A stretch of DNA of 29,690 bases from a virus, in the IMG/VR virus record IMGVR_UViG_3300042547_000498, positions 1-29,690 of that record; one strand, written 5' to 3'. The notes below the pieces were generated by a model that saw only the letters and a program-made list of their open reading frames with translations, ran no database searches and had not been told where the DNA came from. Positions 13,994-19,686 of the stretch are shown in pieces. Each line of letters opens with the position of its first letter. Within the stretch, counting starts at the first letter, position 1. The position numbers and the translations under genes are program-made.

Positions 13994-14992
13994 TTAGTGA
14001 AGACGAGACGCTAATCGCTCCGCCGCATGCACCAAATGATCGACCGGCAGATGGACGTAGTTGTCGATCATGGCCGGGGTCTTCCAACCCCCCATGTCCT
14101 GCAACGTTTTCCTATCGACCCCGTCCATCGCCGCCCAGCTCGCGAACGTGTGGCGGATGTCGTGGAAGCGAAACCCAGCCGGCAACCCGGCGCGCTTTGT
14201 GTAACGGTTCCACTGGTGCCAGCACGGCGCCTCGACCGGAAACACGCGCAGCTCACCTTCGATGCGCGGCTGCTGCTCGAGTAGCGCCTTCGCGGCCGAG
14301 TTAATCGGGCAGACGATCAAGTTGCCCGCCTTGGTGTCAATCGGCTGCACCCAGCACACCGAGCGCGCAAGGTCCACTCGATCCCAGGTCAACCCAAACA
14401 CGTTCGACTTGCGAAGGCCCGTCATGAACGCGAAGCCGACCGCAGCGCGTAAGCTCGCCGGCAACACCTCAAGCAGTGCCTTCGCCTGCGCCGGGGTCGC
14501 GATCAGCATCTTGCTCGCATCGCGCTTGCTGCCGTAGGTGCGAAAGGTCGGCACCTGGTCGATCCACTCCCACTCCTTGCACGCAGTCGAGAGCACCGAG
14601 CGCAGCGTGATGACGTAGTTGTTCTTGGTGCCGTTGCTCGCGGGCTTATCTTTGCGCGTGATCAGCCCCTCGATCTGCTCGGCTGCCCAGGCGCGCGTTA
14701 TATCACCGAGTGACATACCTTCAGCGCGTGCGCACCAAAAGGCGAGGTGGTGCGTGTAGTCGCGGATCGCGCCGTCGTCCTGGTGCTCGGCGAGCCAACG
14801 CTCGGCAGCCTCGGTGAGCGAGCGCGGTTGTTTGTCGCCGAGTTTATTTTGGCGCCACAGCTGCGCCTTTAATTGGTCGTGCAGTTCCTGCGCTGCTTTG
14901 CGATCAGCAGTCTGAGCAGACTGCTTGAGTCGCCGCCCGTCGGGGAGCGCGATATCGATGTAGAACGTCTTGCCTCGTTTGAAGATGGACAT
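13994..14992 (-). CDS. int: Tyrosine site-specific integrase
   Basis: The protein has 332 residues. It catalyses integration and excision at attP, which begins just after its stop codon. The catalytic set is visible: R194 in TGLRKSN, K221, H277-x-x-R280 in HDIRHTF, W303 in GGWKT and nucleophile Y312 in DNYVHL. The N-terminal arm-binding region is short (KRGKTFYIDIALPDGRRLKQS, given as residues 5-25), followed by a SAM-like core-binding domain (~57-150). The start at 14992 has AGGAA about 11 bases upstream and lies inside the upstream excisionase-like gene (124-base overlap). Transcription is leftward from the recombination operon or an own promoter. Confidence 0.96.
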   Translation of the reverse strand: MSIFKRGKTFYIDIALPDGRRLKQSAQTADRKAAQELHDQLKAQLWRQNKLGDKQPRSLTEAAERWLAEHQDDGAIRDYTHHLAFWCARAEGMSLGDITRAWAAEQIEGLITRKDKPASNGTKNNYVITLRSVLSTACKEWEWIDQVPTFRTYGSKRDASKMLIATPAQAKALLEVLPASLRAAVGFAFMTGLRKSNVFGLTWDRVDLARSVCWVQPIDTKAGNLIVCPINSAAKALLEQQPRIEGELRVFPVEAPCWHQWNRYTKRAGLPAGFRFHDIRHTFASWAAMDGVDRKTLQDMGGWKTPAMIDNYVHLPVDHLVHAAERLASRLH

Positions 14993-15189
14993 GGTTTGCT
15001 CGGTTCCTGTTTGGTTGCCTGGAGAACCTCCGCGACGTTGACTCGGATCGCCTTGCCAAACCTGTAGGCTGGCACTGCGCGCCTATCGACCATGCGTCGG
15101 AGTGTCTTTACGCTAACACCCAACTGGTCCGCCGCGTCATCAAGTGTGGTTAGCACCTGATGGTGAGATTCTCTCAACACCTCAGTCAT
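14869..15189 (-). CDS. Excisionase/AlpA-like helix-turn-helix protein
   Basis: The protein has 106 residues. Residues ~12-60 (LTTLDDAADQLGVSVKTLRRMVDRRAVPAYRFGKAIRVNVAEVLQ) form a MerR-like winged helix of the excisionase/AlpA type: TLDDAA..LGVS..TLRR, then P..R.GK.IR. The gene sits directly upstream of int, the usual place for a recombination directionality factor. The last ~45 residues overlap the start of int in another frame, are Ser/Arg-rich and look unstructured, so the functional part is probably the first ~65 residues. Its start overlaps the stop of the upstream nuclease gene by 8 bases. It may also regulate early genes. Confidence 0.82.
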   Translation of the reverse strand: MTEVLRESHHQVLTTLDDAADQLGVSVKTLRRMVDRRAVPAYRFGKAIRVNVAEVLQATKQEPSKPCPSSNEARRSTSISRSPTGGDSSSLLRLLIAKQRRNCTTN

Positions 15190-15508
15190 CCGTCAACTCG
15201 CCCCGCAACAGCGGCAAAAAGTCCTCTAATTTCATCACGATACGCCACGGCTGGCTGTTCTGCCGGTACGCCACAATGGGCACCTCGCCAGGGCTGCAGT
15301 GCTCCTCGATCTGCCGGCACCAGGCGGGCAGGGCGAGCGTTTCGCGCCGCTTAGCCTCAATACGAAACTTGCCCACCTGGATGTCATCGCCCGAGTCTCG
15401 AGCCTGCCCGAGCTTGCGCTTAACGACAAAACCGAGCTCATTCGAGAGCAACGTCGCAAGCTCCCGCTCGGCCGCGGCGCCCTTATTGCGTGACATCCGA
15501 CCGCCCAT
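15182..15508 (-). CDS. Hjc-like PD-(D/E)XK nuclease, probable Holliday junction resolvase
   Basis: The protein has 108 residues. ATG 15508 was chosen because it overlaps the stop of the upstream small gene (TGATG). The motif order fits an archaeal-Hjc-like resolvase fold: SRNKGAAAERELATLL (E14), DSGDDI (D42) and FRIEAKRRE (E51-x-K53), then beta strands VPIVAYR and WRIVMKL. Such proteins are common in phage recombination clusters and resolve four-way junctions before packaging; specificity for junctions is inferred from family and context. The neighbours (Sak4-like ATPase, Cas4-like exonuclease) support a recombination role. Confidence 0.85.
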   Translation of the reverse strand: MGGRMSRNKGAAAERELATLLSNELGFVVKRKLGQARDSGDDIQVGKFRIEAKRRETLALPAWCRQIEEHCSPGEVPIVAYRQNSQPWRIVMKLEDFLPLLRGELTDD

Positions 15509-15642
15509 CAAATCACCCAGTCATAGCCCTTGCGGGCGATCCCGACAAACACGCCCGACGCTAGCGCCAGCAGCACCCAGCTGCCGAGAATTACCGTCGT
15601 GTACACGGCTACGCTGATCAATGTCTCGAGTCGATCCCTCAT
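15508..15642 (-). CDS. Small membrane protein (44 aa)
   Basis: ATG at 15642 has GGAG eight bases upstream, and the stop TGA overlaps the next ATG at 15508. The N-terminus is charged (MRDRLET), residues ~8-36 are continuously hydrophobic (LISVAVYTTVILGSWVLLAL, then ASGVFVGIA), and the tail is basic (RKGYDWVI). One membrane segment is predicted. The good ribosome site and coupling at both ends support a real gene. Its position in a DNA-processing operon gives no clue to function. Confidence 0.82.
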   Translation of the reverse strand: MRDRLETLISVAVYTTVILGSWVLLALASGVFVGIARKGYDWVI

Positions 15643-15689
15643 GTCTTGTGCTCCAACTTGTTCGCCACGGATGTTTGTTACGCGGTTTG

Positions 15690-15920
15690 CTAGGCTTCAC
15701 GCGGATCACTCCCCGCAAGCCACGTCGCGTACCACAGTAATTTTCCAGCCTCTTGCTCGGTCGCATCTTTGCGGCCCATGCGCCAGTTGTACTTAGCAAC
15801 CTGGCCGCGCAAGAAGCCACGCCACTCGTCTTCAGTCAGTTGAGCGCGAATGGCATCAATGCACTCGATGTCGGTCGAGGCGTAATGAGCCGGGCGCTCA
15901 ACTACGTCGTACTCGCTCAT
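15690..15920 (-). CDS. DUF3310 family protein
   Basis: The protein has 76 residues. The family pattern is clear: RPAHYAS..IECIDAI......GFLRGQVAKYNWRMGRKD....EAGKLLWYATWL. DUF3310 proteins are widespread in phages near DNA metabolism genes. Some have been called nucleotide kinase-like, but the biochemical role is not established. The start overlaps the stop of the upstream exonuclease by 4 bases. The 47-base gap downstream (15643-15689) shows no feature. Confidence 0.9.
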   Translation of the reverse strand: MSEYDVVERPAHYASTDIECIDAIRAQLTEDEWRGFLRGQVAKYNWRMGRKDATEQEAGKLLWYATWLAGSDPREA

Positions 15921-17059
15921 TTCTTTGACTCCCCGGTCCAGTTCACCGAGTCCAAATCGTCATCCACAAACGGCTCGTCAGCCTTGGGGAACTTAGACAA
16001 GTCCACCTTGCTTCGACGACCGCGGCCGGTGCTCGTCGACTCGGTGACGGTAGCTTTGAACACGCTGCGCATCGCCTCAACCGTGCGGTCAGTGACGATC
16101 TCGGCGACACATTGCGAAAGCTCCTTGCTCGAGTACCCACCAGGACCGTTCTTAAAGACGCGGCCGGTTTCTTTGTGTTGGTACTCGATGTGGCTCTCAC
16201 CGCCGTCAATCGGCTCGCCAAAAGGCACGAGCTGCGGAATGAACAAATGCGAATCGCACGCCTCGCGTTGAGCTCCAGCGTGTCTTTCCGCACTGTGAAG
16301 TTCGCAGCGCCATGCTCCACTCGCAACAGGTGACGCATGGCAACACGTTCGACAACTAACCTCCGCGACCGCCTGCTCGTGACACAACGAGTAGAACGAG
16401 CAGCCTTTGCACTGCCAGTGCGCCGGATCGTCCGAGAGCTTCGCGGGCGGCTCCTTCGCGTCGATAATGCGGCGGGCTCGCTCGCGCATCGCCTCAAACG
16501 CATCGCGATCAAAATGAACCCACTCGGTATATATCTCGTCGTTGTCTTTGTTCACGGCAAAGTACAACGCGCGCTCGATACCGAGCAGCCCCATGTAAGA
16601 CTGCATCTGCGCGTAGTGCTGCGGCTTGCTCTCCGCGACGCCGAGCTTCTTCATATCGGTAAAGCTCTTTGCGCTATGCGTCTTCACCTCGAGGATCGCC
16701 CAGGACTTAGGCGCCTCGGGGAACCCTCGACCAATGCCGTCGACCGAGCCACCAAAGTGGCCGCTGTCATCTCGGCAGTTGATTTGGCGGCCGTTCTCGT
16801 CCGTGTGAAGCTCCACGCCAATCGCGCGCAGCTCCTCCGCAACGACCGCCTCCTCACGCTTGCCGCGATCAAAGAGGCGCAGCATTCGCCCGCTCCAGTT
16901 AGGCATCTTCGCCCAACGGAACGAGTACCAGATGTGCCGATCACATGCGTGCCCAATGAGCGACGCGCCCAAATGTTCACGGTGTTCCTGCGGCAGCCTA
17001 GCTCGCCATTCGGTAACGGCGACCCCCGTGCTGTGCTGACTCGCAGGGACCTGCGGCAT
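15917..17059 (-). CDS. Cas4/RecB-like PD-(D/E)XK exonuclease with Fe-S cluster cysteines
   Basis: The protein has 380 residues. The nuclease core is seen as E70 in GKREEAVVAEEL, D107 in FGGSVDGIG, E124-x-K126 in ILEVKTHS and the Q151-x3-Y155 motif (QMQSYMGLLG). Four cysteines fit a Cas4/AddB-type [4Fe-4S] cluster: C39 upstream, and C217-x2-C220-x5-C226 downstream. A further cysteine cluster (CRTCC.....C, ~236-252) and a ~120-residue tail ending in acidic residues are extra to minimal Cas4. It would resect DNA ends to expose single strands for annealing by the Sak4-like protein two genes upstream. Its start overlaps the stop of the DUF669 gene by one base. Confidence 0.9.
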   Translation of the reverse strand: MPQVPASQHSTGVAVTEWRARLPQEHREHLGASLIGHACDRHIWYSFRWAKMPNWSGRMLRLFDRGKREEAVVAEELRAIGVELHTDENGRQINCRDDSGHFGGSVDGIGRGFPEAPKSWAILEVKTHSAKSFTDMKKLGVAESKPQHYAQMQSYMGLLGIERALYFAVNKDNDEIYTEWVHFDRDAFEAMRERARRIIDAKEPPAKLSDDPAHWQCKGCSFYSLCHEQAVAEVSCRTCCHASPVASGAWRCELHSAERHAGAQREACDSHLFIPQLVPFGEPIDGGESHIEYQHKETGRVFKNGPGGYSSKELSQCVAEIVTDRTVEAMRSVFKATVTESTSTGRGRRSKVDLSKFPKADEPFVDDDLDSVNWTGESKK

Positions 17060-17538
17060 TACTTGCGCTCCCAGGGCCGCGCGGCCGGCTTGGCGGTAGG
17101 GGGGGCGGACGCTGGACGCGCAGCCTGGGAGGCAATCGGTTTGGCACCACCGACCGCCTGGTACCCCATCACGCGATTGCGTGACTGGTCCTTGCGGTCG
17201 AGGTCGATCTCGGCGAGCACCGGCACATCGTGCAGCTGCTCGGTTTCGTTAAGCGTTGAGACACCGACGGCAAGGCAGAGCTCCTGCAGCTGGCGCTTGG
17301 CAATGTCCTCGGCAGTCTTATTCGGGTTCGACACATTGAGACGGTCCCACACGCGGCGGCCGGCAAATTCGCCGTCAACCACTTGCAGCGTCAACTCAAT
17401 GAATTCGCCCGTGCCCGCCTGCGTCGGCTTAATCGCCGACTCGATCACAATGACCTGGTACATGCCACGCGGGAGCGGCTCGCGGCTCGGGGCCGGCGCG
17501 GCAACGTGGGAGACAGCATCGAATTGAAATGAAGGCAT
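17059..17538 (-). CDS. DUF669 family protein (probable ssDNA-binding role)
   Basis: The protein has 159 residues. The family signature is present: PRGMYQVIVIESAIKPTQAGTGEFIELTLQVVDGEFAGRRVWDRLNVSNPNKTAEDIAKRQLQELCLAVG (region ~24-92). DUF669 proteins are encoded beside Sak4/Erf-type annealases and exonucleases, and they are thought to act as single-strand DNA-binding or recombination mediators. The C-terminal ~35 residues are Pro/Ala-rich with basic and aromatic end WERK, like a flexible SSB tail but without the acidic tip. It lies 19 bases after the Sak4-like gene. Confidence 0.9.
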   Translation of the reverse strand: MPSFQFDAVSHVAAPAPSREPLPRGMYQVIVIESAIKPTQAGTGEFIELTLQVVDGEFAGRRVWDRLNVSNPNKTAEDIAKRQLQELCLAVGVSTLNETEQLHDVPVLAEIDLDRKDQSRNRVMGYQAVGGAKPIASQAARPASAPPTAKPAARPWERK

Positions 17539-17557
17539 AGTTAAGTTCCTCGTCTGA

Positions 17558-18289
17558 TCAGTTTGCTATTGCGGTTTCAAAGGCCTCCCAGGAGAGCGGA
17601 ATGCTGTCCGGCAGGCCATATCGATTCTTTGCCATGTAGGCTGGGCGCTCTGACGTGAAGAGCAAACGCTCACCCGTGGTGATGCCGCGCGAGACGGTTT
17701 TGTTGAACCCAACGTCGTCTTTCTTGATGAGCGTCTTGTAGTTCGCAAACAGCACCGCGTCACACCACTCGCGCACAAGGGCGCTTGAGCGAGCCTGCAG
17801 TTTCGGCTGGTACCGATCGTATGGCTCTGTTTCCGGCGAATCAAAGCGCTTTATCTCGGTGTGTGCGATCAAGATCACACTCATCGAGCGGTCGTTTCGC
17901 AGCGCTGTCAATCCATCCAGTATTTCGCGCCACTTGTCCGCGGCAATCATGGCGCCTTTGCCGTACGCCAAATCCTTTGCGTCGTACCTCGCTTCGATGT
18001 CTCGCCAAATCAGCGTTTCGAGCCAATCGAGCGAGTCGATGACGACCGTCTTAAAACTGTGACCGTCGTCAAACAACGTCGAGATCGCGTCAAGTACATC
18101 GCCGACTTTGGTCGCGATAGGGAAGTGATCTACGGCCAACGAGCCGAGTCCGTCTTCCGTTTGGATAAAGACCGGCTCCGGCGCGCCTGCGGCAAAGGTC
18201 GACTTGCCGATCCCCTCGACGCCATAAATTAGAACGCGAGGAGCCGCAATCGACGTGTTCTTCTTAATACTTTTGAGATCAAACGCCAT
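17558..18289 (-). CDS. Sak4-like RecA-fold ATPase (phage single-strand annealing)
   Basis: The protein has 243 residues. It has a Walker A at 23-31 (GVEGIGKST), a Walker B ending in D85 (KTVVIDSLDW), a sensor-like VILIAHTEIKRF and a later KLQARSSALVREWCDAVLFANY segment. This is the AAA_24/Sak4 pattern of phage ATP-binding recombination proteins. Sak4 proteins bind ssDNA and promote annealing, often with a partner SSB; the DUF669 protein and Cas4-like exonuclease downstream complete such a module. The start overlaps the stop of the accessory gene by 11 bases. The role is inferred from family; the ATPase fold is clear. Confidence 0.9.
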   Translation of the reverse strand: MAFDLKSIKKNTSIAAPRVLIYGVEGIGKSTFAAGAPEPVFIQTEDGLGSLAVDHFPIATKVGDVLDAISTLFDDGHSFKTVVIDSLDWLETLIWRDIEARYDAKDLAYGKGAMIAADKWREILDGLTALRNDRSMSVILIAHTEIKRFDSPETEPYDRYQPKLQARSSALVREWCDAVLFANYKTLIKKDDVGFNKTVSRGITTGERLLFTSERPAYMAKNRYGLPDSIPLSWEAFETAIAN

Positions 18290-18662
18290 GAGCGGGCTCC
18301 TCGATAACTATGTAGGTTTTGGCAGGCTTCACGGTGATTGCCGGGGCGATTTGCCGCCAAAGGTCGGGGCGGTCGGTGCGGATCGCGCGCAAAAATGCCT
18401 CGTCCGCCTCGACTTTGGTTTTAACTGGCTTCTCCGGCCAAGACGCCGTCAGCGCAAGCAGCTTGTCCAGGTCAGCCTTGTACGAGAGCTTGCCGGTGGC
18501 CTTAAAGCGAAAGCCATTGCTGAGCGTGGTTGTGGCGCTGCCTTCCTCTTTGTGCGGCAGCATTTTCAAAAGGTCTTCCTCGATTTCTAGTCGTCTTGTT
18601 ACGGCTTTGAGTTCCTCTTGCTTTGCAAGAAGCCACTCTGCCGCGAGTTTTTCTGCGGTCAT
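18279..18662 (-). CDS. Accessory protein of the Sak4 recombination cluster
   Basis: The frame is open from 18722, but the first codons read as proline-rich leader. I place the start at ATG 18662, which gives 127 residues beginning MTAEKLAAEWLLAKQEELKA. The first ~45 residues form a charged helix, followed by EEGSATTTLSNGFRFKATGKLSYKADLDKL and a C-terminal beta part (APAITVKPAKTYIVIE). Phage genes of this layout (resembling DUF7173) usually precede Sak4-like ATPases; the role is unknown. ATG 18662 lies ~22 bases after the expected start of the candidate promoter at 18691-18719, making this the first gene of the leftward recombination operon. Confidence 0.82.
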   Translation of the reverse strand: MTAEKLAAEWLLAKQEELKAVTRRLEIEEDLLKMLPHKEEGSATTTLSNGFRFKATGKLSYKADLDKLLALTASWPEKPVKTKVEADEAFLRAIRTDRPDLWRQIAPAITVKPAKTYIVIEEPAHGV

Positions 18663-18690
18663 ATTAAGGCCTCGTGGTGGGGGCGGTGGG

Positions 18691-18719
18691 AATGTAACAG
18701 GACAATGCGAATATCTCAA
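18691..18719 (-). promoter_or_regulatory. Candidate sigma-70 promoter of the leftward recombination operon
   Basis: On the minus strand, TTGAGA (18719-18714) and TACATT (18696-18691) are separated by exactly 17 bases, with 5/6 and 4/6 consensus matches. The predicted start is about 22 bases before ATG 18662. It lies in the only gap between the repressor and the recombination genes. Confidence 0.65.
18705..18719. promoter_or_regulatory. Candidate operator O1 overlapping the -35 box
   Basis: ATGCGA-ATA-TCTCAA matches the palindrome ATGCGA-N3-TCGCAT at 10 of 12 arm positions. Its first 11 bases are identical to those of the perfect site at 23531-23545, and its right half is the -35 hexamer of the leftward promoter. 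Binding here would block transcription. Confidence 0.5.
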
Positions 18720-18733
18720 CACCTACGGCAAAG

Positions 18734-18751
18734 GCCCGGATTAGACCGGGC
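18734..18751 (-). terminator. Candidate terminator of the repressor transcript
   Basis: GCCCGG and CCGGGC pair over a 6-base loop that contains the repressor stop codon. On the minus strand the stem is followed by CTTTG, only a weak U tract. It separates the repressor from the promoter of the recombination operon. Confidence 0.45.
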
Positions 18752-19337
18752 GAATCCACATTACCGGGGCCGCGGCGCGCACCGAGACGTTGTTCATCGT
18801 CGGGGAGGGCGTAAACGGCACCAGGTTAAACTTCTCGTCGTCGTAGCCACGCTTCAACGTGCCAATCACATCGCCTTCGCCAGGGATTTCCGCGATACAT
18901 AGCCGATCAATCATCGACTCCACGGCTAGCGTTCGAGCGCCTGCGAATAGCACCCAACCGTCAGTCGTTAGCTCGGAGGATCGAATTTGTACGGCCATGC
19001 CGGTGCCGGGCACGTCGCGCGGAGCAGTCACGCGCCGAGCAGAGCGCGCTGAGATCGCCCGAAGGGTGCTGTGGGCGTCTACCCAGGCCTTGATCGGGAA
19101 GCTACGCGCGTCCTCCTCAATCGGAATACCCGCCTGCGTGAGCACCTCCGTTACCGGCACCATCAGCAAGCCGGAGATACGGTTGGCTTCGTCCGCCGTC
19201 ATCTGGCGCTTGCCGCGTAACATCAAAGAAACCGCGCTCGGGTCAAGCTCGAGCAGTTTGGCTAATCGGCGCATCGACATGTCGCGCTCGGCAAGCCGCT
19301 CGCTGAACCATTTCGTATTCACCTTTTTAACAGCCAT
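18741..19337 (-). CDS. CI-like lysogeny repressor (XRE helix-turn-helix, S24-like C-terminus)
   Basis: The start was set at ATG 19337 (198 residues, MAVKKVNTKWF), since the upstream TTG has no ribosome site. The helix-turn-helix at ~10-60 reads FSERLAERDMSMRRLAKLLELDPSAVSLMLRGKRQMTADEANRISGLL (split here as one domain). The C-terminal half is beta-rich and ends NNVSVRAAAPVMWIRPV, like the LexA/CI dimerisation fold. I see no clear Ser-Met nucleophile motif or paired Lys, so self-cleavage is doubtful. It is divergent from a Cro-like gene, as in lambdoid switches, and would hold early promoters off in the lysogen. Confidence 0.88.
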   Translation of the reverse strand: MAVKKVNTKWFSERLAERDMSMRRLAKLLELDPSAVSLMLRGKRQMTADEANRISGLLMVPVTEVLTQAGIPIEEDARSFPIKAWVDAHSTLRAISARSARRVTAPRDVPGTGMAVQIRSSELTTDGWVLFAGARTLAVESMIDRLCIAEIPGEGDVIGTLKRGYDDEKFNLVPFTPSPTMNNVSVRAAAPVMWIRPV

Positions 19338-19439
19338 GTTTGTCTCGTTCCTCGTTTGCAAAGTTAGTGTGTTGACAATTCCACATCAGTATTGCACCTT
19401 CCGCCACGCCTCGCAATGTAGCAATGAGAAAAACAATTT
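19338..19439. promoter_or_regulatory. Divergent repressor/Cro control region
   Basis: This 102-base A/T-rich gap separates the two divergent regulator genes. It holds a direct repeat GCAATG at 19413-19418 and 19421-19426 (8-base period), ACAATT at 19375-19380 and 19434-19439, and a candidate leftward promoter at 19388-19416. TTGACA at 19372-19377 on the plus strand has no good -10 partner. The operators are not unequivocally identifiable. Confidence 0.6.
19388..19416 (-). promoter_or_regulatory. Candidate repressor promoter (PRM-like)
   Basis: Minus strand TTGCGA (19416-19411) and AATACT (19393-19388), spacing 17 bases, each 4/6 to consensus. The start point would be ~44 bases before the repressor ATG. 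Confidence 0.45.
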
Positions 19440-19670
19440 ATGTCGCAACTATCTCCTGCAAAAGAAGTCGTCGCTAAATTAGGCGGCGTGCGTGCTACCG
19501 CACGCGTCTTGCAACTTAATCCAAGCGCGGTGTCGCGCTGGATGATGCCAGCAGAAAAGCGTGGCACCGGCGGTCATGTGCCACAGCGGCATTGGCCTGC
19601 AATATTAGAACACGCGAAAAAAGAGCGCATAAAGCTGCGATTGAACGACCTCGTCAATCTGCCGAAGTAA
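19440..19670 (+). CDS. Cro-like transcription regulator
   Basis: The protein has 76 residues. The helix-turn-helix at ~6-33 (AKEVVAKLGGVRATARVLQLNPSAVSRWM) is followed by a region GTGGHVPQRHWPAILEHAKKERIKLRLNDL. It resembles the Cro/carph-isopro type, in which GG.IP......L..A......L follows the DNA-reading helix. It is the first gene of the rightward early transcript, upstream of the replication gene, and divergent from the CI-like repressor. The leader GAGAAAAACAATTT gives a weak ribosome site. A perfect 7-bp inverted repeat (GCGTGCG, 6-base loop) lies inside it at 19486-19505. Confidence 0.87.
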   Translation: MSQLSPAKEVVAKLGGVRATARVLQLNPSAVSRWMMPAEKRGTGGHVPQRHWPAILEHAKKERIKLRLNDLVNLPK

Positions 19671-19686
19671 GTTCCGCGGGGGCGGC

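Noticed and set aside
16248-16258. TGCGA-A-TCGCA palindrome as a further operator
   Set aside because: Half-site spacing differs from the three operator candidates and it lies deep inside the exonuclease coding region.
16337-17527. Plus-strand frame of ~396 codons opposite the exonuclease and DUF669 genes
   Set aside because: It spans two real leftward genes and their junction, with no ribosome site and Arg/Leu-rich antisense composition.
19372-19377. TTGACA as -35 of the Cro promoter
   Set aside because: No acceptable -10 hexamer at 16-18 bases; the true rightward early promoter was not located.
19486-19505. 7-bp inverted repeat inside the Cro-like gene as an attenuator
   Set aside because: Perfect stem but inside coding sequence with no U tract and no further support; GC-rich DNA gives such stems by chance.
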